This document shows, one piece after another, positions 5,508 through 11,693 of a stretch of DNA of 11,693 nt (positions are counted from its first letter, which is position 1; each line of letters begins with the position of its first letter). The notes under the pieces were generated by a model, which was not told the origin of the DNA, ran no database searches, and saw nothing but the letters and a program-made list of their open reading frames with translations. The position numbers were made by a program, and so were the translations under genes. This stretch comes from Chloroflexota bacterium (GTDB lineage Bacteria > Chloroflexota > UBA11872), in the NCBI GenBank assembly GCA_028875175.1, contig JAPPFO010000057.1:1028-12720 (forward strand). The letters are read 5' to 3'.

Positions 5508-7294
5508 TGCGAGGCCGGCACGCCTGGAGTCGATGTTGGCGGACGTTGGCGACGCTGATCATCGCAGCTGCGCTGGTGGCCGCAGCGACGGCGGACTCCG
5601 TCCGGGCAGATGAGTCGGATGCCCTGTTTTACTCGGAGACGGGCTTCGGCGTCTGGAATCCGGAGATCCGCGCCTACTTCGAATCTCGCGGAGGGATAGA
5701 CACGTTCGGGTTTCCGATCAGCAATGTGTTCACGCTCCAAGGGTTCGAGGTTCAGCTCTTCCAGCGACAGGGCGTTCAGATCGGACCCAGCGGCTCGGCA
5801 CGCATGCTGGACATCCTGGAGTCGATCTACCTGGACCATTGGGACTTCGGCGGTCTCACGATTCCGCAAGTCGACGACGACCTGATCGCTGCCGCCCCGA
5901 CGGTCGGTTCGCCGGATTACGCCGAGGCAGTACGGGCGTTCATTCGAGCCCACGTCCCGGATTCCTGGCAGGGCAGGGACATCGGCTTCCTGCGGAAATA
6001 TCTCTCCGCGGCACCGCCGGAGACTCCCTCGCACCTACGCGAATCGGCCGCGTTGGAGTTCTGGGGCTTCCCACGCAGCCGCCCGATGCCCGACCCAACA
6101 AACGCCAATCACATCTACCAGCGTTTTCAACGCGGCGTTATGCACTACACGGGGACGGCCGGCGCCACGAGTAGTTTGCAGCTTGGCGATTACCTCAAGT
6201 CGCTAATTATCGGAGATCGGTTGAGCGCCAACCTGGCCGCAGCCGCGGCCGCGACTCCGTTATTGCGGCAGTATGCGCCGCAGCTACCGCTTGGCATGCG
6301 TCGTCCCGCCGAGCTTCCGGACACGGACTTGACCGACGCGTTCCTTCCCGCGACCGACGTGGCGTCGCGATCGTCCGCGGGTGACTTGCGCTACGCCGTC
6401 ATCATCCTGCGTGGGCACGACTCCGGCCGTGTGCGTAATGTGCTGGCCCGAACCGGCGCTCACAGTTACCTGGACTACACCACCAGCCTGGACGACTCAC
6501 CGCCGGGGACCGAGAAGATGGCCGTCGTTCGGCCGAGCAGCGAACCGGCGGCCGCCGAACTGCGAGCGAAAGCGGCGCGGCATCCCGGGACGGCCTGGGC
6601 TATAGGCAATGAGCCAAACACGAGCCTGCAGGACGACCTGAGTCCGCAGGCTTATGCGGCGTTCTTCGATCGGGTCGTAACCGCCATCCGGGAAGGCGAT
6701 CCTTCGGCTCGGATCGTGGCGCCGAACACGCTGAACTTTGACTTTCGCTGCCGTGGTTGTGCAGGCGACGACCTGACCGGGCGCGAGTGGATCGATGGGT
6801 TTCGAGCGGCATATCGGGAGTTGCGAGGCGGGGAGCCGCCGATCGACATCTGGGGCATTCACGCTTATGAGATTGATTGGATCGACCCGCCCATGACGGA
6901 CGCGTCCGTGCTGCAAGCACAGCTGGAGGACCTGCGGGCCTACCTGAACAAGATTCCAGCGCACCGGGGCAGTCCCATCTGGCTGACCGAGTTCGCCATC
7001 ATCTGGGGGTACGACGACTGGCGGTTCTCCGAAGGACCCGACGGAGAACTCCTGGTCGCCCCCGCCGGACGCTTTCGCTCGGACCTGATCGAGGCCTTTC
7101 TGGCGGAGGCGCTGGATTGGCTGGAGTTACACGGCCCGCAGTTGGGCGTGGCGCGCTGGTTCGTGTTTGCCGACCACGGAGTGCCGGACCCGATATTCAC
7201 GACCTTCGCGGGTATTTCGCTCCTGGAGTCGCCAAACGCCCGCTCGGACCTGACCCGCCTGGGTCGGATCTTGCGACGACGGGCGCTGACTTAG
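5507..7294 (+). CDS. secreted protein: GG-GFP module fused to a clan GH-A glycosidase-like domain, 595 aa
   Basis: The ATG overlaps the previous TGA by one base. The N-terminus is a signal peptide: basic MRGRHAWSR, hydrophobic 14-28, probable cleavage near VRA-DE (34-35). Residues 41-110 hold a GG module (TGFGVWNPEI, FESRGGIDTFGFPIS, VQLFQRQGVQI) matching those of the upstream gene; a second, looser copy is at 182-235 (LEFWGFP, YQRFQRGVMHY). From about 293 a TIM barrel can be followed strand by strand: YAVIILRG, SYLDYTT, MAVVRPS, WAIGNEPN, RIVAPNTL, IDIWGIHAY, PIWLTEFAI, RWFVFAD. Glu369 in NEP at the end of strand 4 and Glu496 in LTEF at strand 7 fit the acid/base and nucleophile of clan GH-A retaining glycosidases. 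Family and substrate cannot be fixed. Trimming or transglycosylation of the glycan made by the operon is inference. Two Cys (415, 418) lie between strands 5 and 6. Confidence 0.85.
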   Translation: MRGRHAWSRCWRTLATLIIAAALVAAATADSVRADESDALFYSETGFGVWNPEIRAYFESRGGIDTFGFPISNVFTLQGFEVQLFQRQGVQIGPSGSARMLDILESIYLDHWDFGGLTIPQVDDDLIAAAPTVGSPDYAEAVRAFIRAHVPDSWQGRDIGFLRKYLSAAPPETPSHLRESAALEFWGFPRSRPMPDPTNANHIYQRFQRGVMHYTGTAGATSSLQLGDYLKSLIIGDRLSANLAAAAAATPLLRQYAPQLPLGMRRPAELPDTDLTDAFLPATDVASRSSAGDLRYAVIILRGHDSGRVRNVLARTGAHSYLDYTTSLDDSPPGTEKMAVVRPSSEPAAAELRAKAARHPGTAWAIGNEPNTSLQDDLSPQAYAAFFDRVVTAIREGDPSARIVAPNTLNFDFRCRGCAGDDLTGREWIDGFRAAYRELRGGEPPIDIWGIHAYEIDWIDPPMTDASVLQAQLEDLRAYLNKIPAHRGSPIWLTEFAIIWGYDDWRFSEGPDGELLVAPAGRFRSDLIEAFLAEALDWLELHGPQLGVARWFVFADHGVPDPIFTTFAGISLLESPNARSDLTRLGRILRRRALT

Positions 7295-7301
7295 TCGGAC
7301 G

Positions 7302-8843
7302 ATGCCGCGAATACCCGACCGCTTCGCGGGCGCCGCCATTGGCCTCAGCGCCGCCGCAGGTGTGCTGGCCGCCTACCTGCTGACGCTAGCGCCGGGGGTG
7401 GTGTGGTCAGGCGCGGGAGTCGACAGCGGCGATCTAGCCGCCGCCGTAGCCGTGGGCGGCGTGCCCCATCCCACCGGCTATCCAACCGTCATGCTGCTGG
7501 GACTGGCGGTTCGGGCGATCCCGCTGGGCGACCTGGCTTTACGGCTGAACGTCCTGACCGCGCTGGCGGCGGCTGGATCGCTGCTGCCACTTGGATTGCT
7601 GGCCGCACGGCTGCGTCCACGATCCGGCACTGCGATGCCGGCACCGGAGGTGGCATCCGCAGCGGCCGTATTGACCCTCTATGGCCTGGCGCCGCTGGTC
7701 TGGTCGAGCGCGATCGTCACGGAAGTCTACGCATTCGCCAGCCTGTTCCTGTGGAGCTCGCTATACGCGGCCGAGCGCGCCCTTGCCGCCTCGCAGGCAG
7801 GGAAGGACGAATGGCGCTGGGTAGCTACCGCTGGGGTTCTGCTGGGACTGGGAACCGGCGCGCACATGACGGTGACGCTGGGCGCACCAGCTTTGGCGGC
7901 AGTCCTCCTAGCGGGAGGCCGGCGGCAGCGCACGAAGTGGCGGCTGGCCGCGCCTGCGGCCGCAGGCGTGGTGGCGGGCTGTGCGGTCTACATCTATCTG
8001 CCCATCGCGGCGGCGCTCGACCCGCCGATCAACTGGGGCGTACCGTCGACCCCGGACCGGTTCTGGTCGGTCGTCAGCGGCGAGATCTACCACTCGCGCC
8101 TGGGCGGAACCGACGTAGGGGCGACTGCAGCCAAGGCCGCCTGGCTACTTGGCGAACCGGTGCGCCAACTGACGTGGGTTTCGTTGCCGCTGCTGGCGGC
8201 CGGGGCCGTGTCGCTAATCCGAGTGCACCGGCGGGCGGCGCTCGCGACTGGATGGATAGCGATTAGCGCCCTGGCGTTCGGCACGATCTATAACTCACGC
8301 GACGACGAGGTCTTGATCCTGCCCGCCCTCACGGTGGCCGCCGTGTGGTCTGTGGTGGGCTTGGACGAGGTCGCGCGATTAGCGGCCCCCGGCGGGGCCA
8401 GAGTCCATCGGCTGGTCGCGGCCGTTGTGCCGACGCTATTGATCGCGTCGGTCGTGATTCGCGGCACTGACGTGGCGCCGGAGATCTCACTGCGCGATGC
8501 CACGCATGCGGCGGCCTTCGCCCATGCGGTACTGGTACAGGCGGAATCCGGCAGCGTGCTTCTTACCGAGGACGACCGAGCGACGTTTCCCCTGTGGTAC
8601 GCGCGCTACACGCCAGGCGGACGGACTGACGTGACGGTCCTGGATCTCCGCCTCTGGCAGTTCGCCTGGTATCGGCAACTGCTTGGCCGGCACGCCGGGA
8701 TTCCGACAGAGACGTCACCCGCCACCTTGCTGGCCGCCGGAAAGTGGCCGGCGGGCCGGCCGCTTTGGGCTGTGGACATCGACGTAGGAGCCGCCCGCTC
8801 AGCCGACGTCCTCGCCAACTTGCGGCCCATGAGCCCGCCATGA
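7302..8843 (+). CDS. DUF2723 GT-C-like polytopic membrane protein, 513 aa
   Basis: A multi-pass protein of about 10-11 hydrophobic segments up to residue 388, followed by a mostly soluble C-terminal region. Family signatures of DUF2723, proteins resembling protein O-mannosyltransferases, are present: DSGDL (41-45) in the first extramembrane loop with the acidic residue expected of GT-C enzymes, then GGVPHPTGYP (52-61), TEVYAF (140-145), INWGVPSTPDRFW (243-255), and LLTEDDRATFPLWY (420-433). Family knowledge suggests use of a polyprenyl-phosphate sugar on the outer face of the membrane; no member of this exact type is characterised as far as I know. It starts 7 bp after the glycosidase stop. 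Within the operon it is the best candidate to transfer sugars to the exported Pro/Thr-rich proteins or to a lipid-linked glycan. The family call is firm; the donor and acceptor are unknown. Confidence 0.88.
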   Translation: MPRIPDRFAGAAIGLSAAAGVLAAYLLTLAPGVVWSGAGVDSGDLAAAVAVGGVPHPTGYPTVMLLGLAVRAIPLGDLALRLNVLTALAAAGSLLPLGLLAARLRPRSGTAMPAPEVASAAAVLTLYGLAPLVWSSAIVTEVYAFASLFLWSSLYAAERALAASQAGKDEWRWVATAGVLLGLGTGAHMTVTLGAPALAAVLLAGGRRQRTKWRLAAPAAAGVVAGCAVYIYLPIAAALDPPINWGVPSTPDRFWSVVSGEIYHSRLGGTDVGATAAKAAWLLGEPVRQLTWVSLPLLAAGAVSLIRVHRRAALATGWIAISALAFGTIYNSRDDEVLILPALTVAAVWSVVGLDEVARLAAPGGARVHRLVAAVVPTLLIASVVIRGTDVAPEISLRDATHAAAFAHAVLVQAESGSVLLTEDDRATFPLWYARYTPGGRTDVTVLDLRLWQFAWYRQLLGRHAGIPTETSPATLLAAGKWPAGRPLWAVDIDVGAARSADVLANLRPMSPP

Positions 8844-9457
8844 CCCGCCGACTGACGGCCGTTGCCGGCGCGGCACTGATGACGCTGCTGGCCGTTGCGG
8901 CCCTCTGGCCGTCAGCCCCGCCGCCCGCGAGGGCCCAGACGGCTCCAGACGTACGCCTGCGCGAAACTGCGGCGGCAACGCCTATGTCCGTCGGCTTAGC
9001 ATCAGCATCCGGAAGGCTGACGCTCCGCCTCTCCAGCGCCAGACTTGACGAGGACAGCCTTGCCCTGCCGGACGGGGCTGACCTGACGCTGCTGGCGCAA
9101 CCCACCTACGTGGCGCTGCCTGGCGCCGGGTCCAATCTGCTGCGAATCTCGCCGGCAATCACGATCACGGTCCGGGACGCCGGCGGGCGCGACATTGCTC
9201 TCTCCCCGGCGGCTCGCCTGACATTCAGCCAGCCGAAGGCCGAAGCGGCAGCCATCTACCGGCTGAATGGCGACGCCTGGCGAGCGGTCCAAGCGGCCAC
9301 GCTCGGCCGGTCGCTGGTCGTACAGCCCGTCAGTCCGGGCACCTACGCGCTATTCGCCGAACTGTCTCGAGACTGGCCGCTGCAGCATGAGATTCTGACG
9401 GCCGTGGCGCTGAATGCCGCGCGGCTGGTGGCGGACGACCTGGCAACGCAGCCATGA
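8840..9457 (+). CDS. small secreted beta-rich protein of unknown function, 205 aa
   Basis: The ATG overlaps the DUF2723 stop in an ATGA junction, so this is the last gene of the operon and is probably translationally coupled. A frame open to 8744 lies within the preceding gene and is not a better start. Residues 1-32 form a signal peptide (MTRR, hydrophobic 7-22, cleavage expected after ARA, before QT). The mature part of about 173 residues alternates hydrophobic and polar residues (LTLRLSSARL, ISPAITITVRD, SLVVQPVSPGTYALFAE), pointing to a beta sandwich. SPGTYALF resembles motifs in exported Ig-like or wall-associated domains, but I do not recognise a family. It has no Cys and no catalytic pattern. 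It could be an accessory or surface subunit. Confidence 0.75.
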   Translation: MTRRLTAVAGAALMTLLAVAALWPSAPPPARAQTAPDVRLRETAAATPMSVGLASASGRLTLRLSSARLDEDSLALPDGADLTLLAQPTYVALPGAGSNLLRISPAITITVRDAGGRDIALSPAARLTFSQPKAEAAAIYRLNGDAWRAVQAATLGRSLVVQPVSPGTYALFAELSRDWPLQHEILTAVALNAARLVADDLATQP

Positions 9458-9648
9458 GAAGCGGACGGGTCTGACGACGAAGGATCCAAGACCGCGGGGC
9501 GCCCCCAGGGCTCTGGATTGCTCGATGCCCCGGGAACGTACAAGGGAATGCGAATGGCCGCACACTCGCAAGCTGTGGAGTTGTGCCAAGGTTTGTGTTG
9601 AGGAGAGGGGAACAGCCGGCCGTTAGCCGGCGTTGATCAGGGGATTGC
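9458..9648 (+). other. intergenic spacer after the operon
   Basis: The 191 bp contain no protein-like frame of their own. A perfect 10-bp palindrome, GGGGCGCCCC (9496-9505), lies about 40 bp after the operon stop, followed by the short dyad CCAG-GGCT-CTGG. Neither is followed by a T-tract, so a canonical intrinsic terminator cannot be called. A TTGCTC and TACAAG pair around 9518-9543 has only about 15 bp between elements, too weak to list as a promoter. Confidence 0.5.
9615..9631 (+). repeat. GCCGGC hairpin just upstream of the QueC-like gene
   Basis: GCCGGC (9615-9620), loop CGTTA, GCCGGC (9626-9631). It sits 17 bp before the start codon and 7 bp before the SD-like AGGGG (9639-9643). It could affect translation initiation or act as a weak transcript end. 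Confidence 0.4.
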
Positions 9649-10329
9649 ATGGTTGAGGAGCGGCGGGCTGAGGCGCGGGTGGCGGCGCTGGTGAGCGGGT
9701 TGGACAGCTGCATCATGACGGGGCTGCTGGCACGCGAATACGGCGAGGTGACACCGCTATTCGTGCGGGCCGGGTTGCGCTGGGAGGACGCGGAACTGGC
9801 GGCGCTGGCGCGGTTTTTCGAAGCGCTGGACGCGCCGGCGGTGCGGCCGATCGTGGAGTTGACGCTGGATATACGCGCGGTCTACGGCTCGCACTGGAGC
9901 GTGGGCGGGTCTGACGTTCCCGACGCGCAGCAGCCGGATGACGCCTGGTACCTGCCGGGGCGCAACTTGCTGTTGCTTGGGGCGGCGGCGCTGTACGGCG
10001 GTGTGAACGCGACACCAAACCTGGCGATTGGGCTGCTGGCCAGCAACCCGTTTCCGGATGCGACGCCGGAGTTTCTGCGCAGCCTGGAGCGGACGGCGGG
10101 TCTGGCGATGGACACGAGGTTTGCGGTGCTGACGCCGCTGGGCGACATGCACAAGGCAGACGTGATTCGAGCCGGAGCGGGCATGCCGATTCACGAGGCA
10201 CTTTCCTGCGCCAGTCCGGTGGACGGGCGGCACTGCGGGGTGTGCGGCAAGTGCGGCGAGCGGCGGCGCGGGTTTATTGACGCTGGCGTTACGGACCCAA
10301 CGGATTACGTGGAACTGGGGCCGCTCTAG
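9649..10329 (+). CDS. divergent QueC/ExsB-family PP-loop protein, 226 aa
   Basis: Resembles 7-cyano-7-deazaguanine (preQ0) synthase, the ATP-dependent enzyme converting carboxy-deazaguanine to preQ0 for queuosine-type modifications. The order of motifs fits: N-terminal PP-loop (VSGLDS, 15-20), YLPGRNLLLLGAAALYGG (101-118), NPFPDATPEF (133-142), LTPLGDMHKADVI (161-173), and four C-terminal Cys (C187, C196, C199, C202) in SC...HCGVCGKC as in the QueC zinc site. Two departures stand out. The PP-loop reads SG-LDS where SGGxDS is usual, one Gly short. The family's PDCRPEF block reads PDATPEF. No queD, queE or queF neighbour is present. The ATG has AGGGG 5 nt upstream. It may be a degenerate or repurposed ExsB paralogue. 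Codons are strongly G-ending, unlike the operon before it. Confidence 0.72.
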   Translation: MVEERRAEARVAALVSGLDSCIMTGLLAREYGEVTPLFVRAGLRWEDAELAALARFFEALDAPAVRPIVELTLDIRAVYGSHWSVGGSDVPDAQQPDDAWYLPGRNLLLLGAAALYGGVNATPNLAIGLLASNPFPDATPEFLRSLERTAGLAMDTRFAVLTPLGDMHKADVIRAGAGMPIHEALSCASPVDGRHCGVCGKCGERRRGFIDAGVTDPTDYVELGPL

Positions 10330-10463
10330 CCGTTGCTCTAGAGCGCTTCAGTTCGGCAGCATGCGCTGCAGCAAGGACCCCGACGGTCCGGTGATAGCCT
10401 TGGGGGCAAGGAAGGCGCGCGGGATGCGCGGCGCCGGATACCTACTCGACACCCAGCTTTGCC
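10330..10463 (+). other. structured spacer upstream of the Mrp gene
   Basis: The 134 bp hold a 10-bp palindrome GCTCTAGAGC (10335-10344) and three successive short hairpins: GCAGC/GCTGC (10356-10369), GGACC/GGTCC (10375-10389) and CCTTG/CAAGG (10398-10411). GCCTT (10397-10401) could instead pair with AAGGC (10412-10416). There is no T-tract, no clear promoter and no SD before the ATG at 10464. It may be the transcript end of the preceding gene or an Mrp leader. Confidence 0.4.
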
Positions 10464-11558
10464 ATGACTTCGCTACCGCAGGCGCCCGGGGATCGGACCG
10501 CCGAAATCACGCAGGCGTTGGCGCGCGTGATGGAGCCGGACTTGCAGCGCGGGCTAGTGGCGGCGCGGCTGGTTCGGGACGTGCGAGTTGACAGCGATGA
10601 CGTGTGGTTGACGGTGGTGCTGACGTCGCCGGCGTCACCTCACCGCGAAACCATCGAGCGCGACGTGCGAGAAGCGATTGCCGGACTTGGCTGGCCGAGC
10701 ACGGTTGAGATCACCTGGACGGCCGAAGTTTCGACCAATACGGGTTTCGGCCAGGAAGGCGATGTGTTGGCCGGCGTGAAGAACACGCTGGCGGTGGCGA
10801 GCGGCAAGGGGGGCGTGGGCAAGTCCACGGTGGCGGTAAACCTGACGGTGGCGCTGCGTGAGCTTGGGGCCAAGGTGGGGCTACTGGACGGCGACATCTA
10901 CGGCCCGAACGTGCCGGGAATGCTGGGGATCGATGGGCGGCCGATCCTGGAGAACGACAAGATTCAGCCGTTGTCGGCGTTTGGCGTGCCGGTGATGTCG
11001 ATGGGGTTTCTGACGGATCCCGGGCAGGCGGTGATCTGGCGAGGCCCGATGGTGGCGCAGGCGCTGCGGCAACTGCTGCATGACGTGGCCTGGGGCGAGC
11101 TGGACTACCTGATCGTGGATCTACCGCCGGGGACGGGCGACGCGCCGCTGTCGTTGTCACAACTGCTGCCGCTCTCAGGCGCGGTGATCGTCAGCACGCC
11201 GCAGGAAGTAGCGCTACAGGACGTGCGGCGCGGGATTGCAATGTTCGAGAAGCTGCGCGTGCCGGTGCTGGGCGTGATCGAGAACATGTCGTACTTCGTG
11301 AGCCCGGATACGGGAGCGCGATTCGAGATTTTCGATCACGGCGGGGCGCGGAAGGCGGCCGAGGAACTGGGGGTGCCGTTCCTGGGCGAGATTCCGCTGG
11401 ATCCGGAAGTACGGATTGCCTCGGATAACGGGCGGCCGGTGGCGTCGCGGGGGATAAACGATCCCGTGGCGGGACCGTATTTCGAGGCGGCCCGGCAGGT
11501 CGCCTCGGAAATCACCAAGCTCAACGCAGCGCGCCCGGACCCGTTGCCCGTTCTTTAG
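10464..11558 (+). CDS. Mrp/NBP35-family iron-sulfur carrier ATPase (ApbC-like), 364 aa
   Basis: Family members carry or insert [Fe-S] clusters into apoproteins in the cytoplasm in an ATP-dependent way. Residues about 12-88 form the DUF59/MIP18-type N-terminal domain (ALARVMEPDL at 18-27). The P-loop ATPase follows: deviant Walker A SGKGGVGKST (113-122), DGDIYGPNVPGMLG (142-155), WRGPM (192-196), DLPPGTGDAPLSLSQ (219-233), TPQEVALQD (245-253), ENMSYF (273-278). Where many members have FVCPxCG with the cluster-bridging CxxC, this one reads FVSPDTG (278-284), with Ser280 and Thr283 replacing both Cys. Cys-less versions are known to me from cyanobacteria and relatives, so this need not mean loss of function. 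The length is typical. No SD is visible before the ATG. Family membership is certain; the cluster-binding mode is not. Confidence 0.95.
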   Translation: MTSLPQAPGDRTAEITQALARVMEPDLQRGLVAARLVRDVRVDSDDVWLTVVLTSPASPHRETIERDVREAIAGLGWPSTVEITWTAEVSTNTGFGQEGDVLAGVKNTLAVASGKGGVGKSTVAVNLTVALRELGAKVGLLDGDIYGPNVPGMLGIDGRPILENDKIQPLSAFGVPVMSMGFLTDPGQAVIWRGPMVAQALRQLLHDVAWGELDYLIVDLPPGTGDAPLSLSQLLPLSGAVIVSTPQEVALQDVRRGIAMFEKLRVPVLGVIENMSYFVSPDTGARFEIFDHGGARKAAEELGVPFLGEIPLDPEVRIASDNGRPVASRGINDPVAGPYFEAARQVASEITKLNAARPDPLPVL

Positions 11559-11693
11559 CGCGCGGGCGGCTGCCCGTACTTGATGGGCTGGCTGGCGAAT
11601 GGCGGGGTCTCTCGTGAGACCCTTGCGCAACCCGTGGGTGGTTGCCCGGAAGACCCCTCACCGATTTCCGGCGAAGACGCCGGAATCTGCCTC
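11559..11693 (+). repeat. array of four hairpins downstream of the Mrp gene
   Basis: Four consecutive dyads fill the spacer: CGGGC/GCCCG (11563-11576), GGGTCTC/GAGACCC with loop TCGT (11605-11622), GCAACC/GGTTGC (11627-11645), and TTCCGGCG/CGCCGGAA with loop AAGA (11666-11685). None is followed by a T-run. The last could gain three pairs (GAT/ATC) across a one-base bulge. The arrangement resembles an intergenic REP-like repeat or a compound transcript end. The window stops 8 bp later, so the full extent is unseen. Confidence 0.5.

Larger units (their letters stand above)
1046..9457 (+). other. seven-gene apparent operon for an envelope glycan system
   Basis: All seven genes lie on the plus strand. 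Junctions: 28 bp between 1654 and 1683 (or an overlap if the GTG at 1641 is used), 2 bp at 3467/3470, 4 bp at 4309/4314, a 1-base TGATG overlap at 5507, 7 bp at 7294/7302, and a 4-base ATGA overlap at 8840-8843. Most internal starts lack a recognisable SD, which suggests translational coupling. The order combines one lipid-linked sugar-phosphate starter, one GT-C-like membrane protein, and five products that are mostly exported or anchored. The single-operon call follows from spacing; joint function in surface glycosylation is inference. Confidence 0.75.

Noticed and set aside
9496..9520. Intrinsic terminator after the operon
   Set aside because: The palindromes are GC-rich but no T-tract follows, so only a structured spacer can be claimed.
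9414..9626. Plus-strand open frame spanning the operon end and the spacer
   Set aside because: It starts inside the preceding gene in another frame and gives an Arg-rich product with no features.

Overview
The window is high-GC bacterial DNA. The gene content points to Chloroflexota (Dehalococcoidia/SAR202-like or a relative): a DUF4012 membrane protein beside a short monotopic sugar transferase, exported proteins with 'TGH...GG...G(F/Y)P...QxF' modules, a DUF2723 GT-C-type membrane protein, and an Mrp ATPase lacking CxxC. This is family recognition from memory. No rRNA, tRNA, insertion sequence, CRISPR array or integrase was seen.

Layout. (1) 23-286, minus strand: a small basic hypothetical gene with a textbook AGGAGG. 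(2) 287-1045: about 760 bp without a convincing gene. It has lower GC than its surroundings and several small inverted and direct repeats. It ends in a structured leader (958-1044) whose 11-bp stem stops one base before the GTG of the next gene. (3) 1046-9457: seven co-directional genes, packed with overlaps or gaps of at most 28 bp, forming one apparent operon: polyprenyl-phosphate sugar-phosphate transferase, DUF4012 protein, lipoprotein, membrane-anchored repeat protein, secreted repeat/glycosidase fusion, DUF2723 GT-C-like protein, small secreted beta-rich protein. (4) 9458-9648: short spacer with palindromes. (5) 9649-10329: divergent QueC/ExsB-family protein with a shortened PP-loop. (6) 10464-11558: Mrp/NBP35-type P-loop ATPase with an N-terminal DUF59/MIP18 domain. 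(7) 11559-11693: four consecutive hairpins.

The operon looks like a cell-envelope glycan or protein-glycosylation system. The sugar transferase would load a sugar phosphate onto undecaprenyl phosphate at the inner membrane face. The DUF2723 protein could move sugars to acceptors on the outer face. Four further products are exported or membrane-anchored: two with Pro/Thr-rich linkers, one with a predicted retaining clan GH-A hydrolase domain. No soluble glycosyltransferase, flippase or polymerase lies in the window, so the pathway must be completed elsewhere. This joint role is inference from gene order and families; the DUF4012, lipoprotein and 8840-9457 products have no function I can assign.

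The two downstream genes (9649-11558) are compositionally distinct, with many G-ending codons on the coding strand, and probably belong to separate housekeeping-type units.
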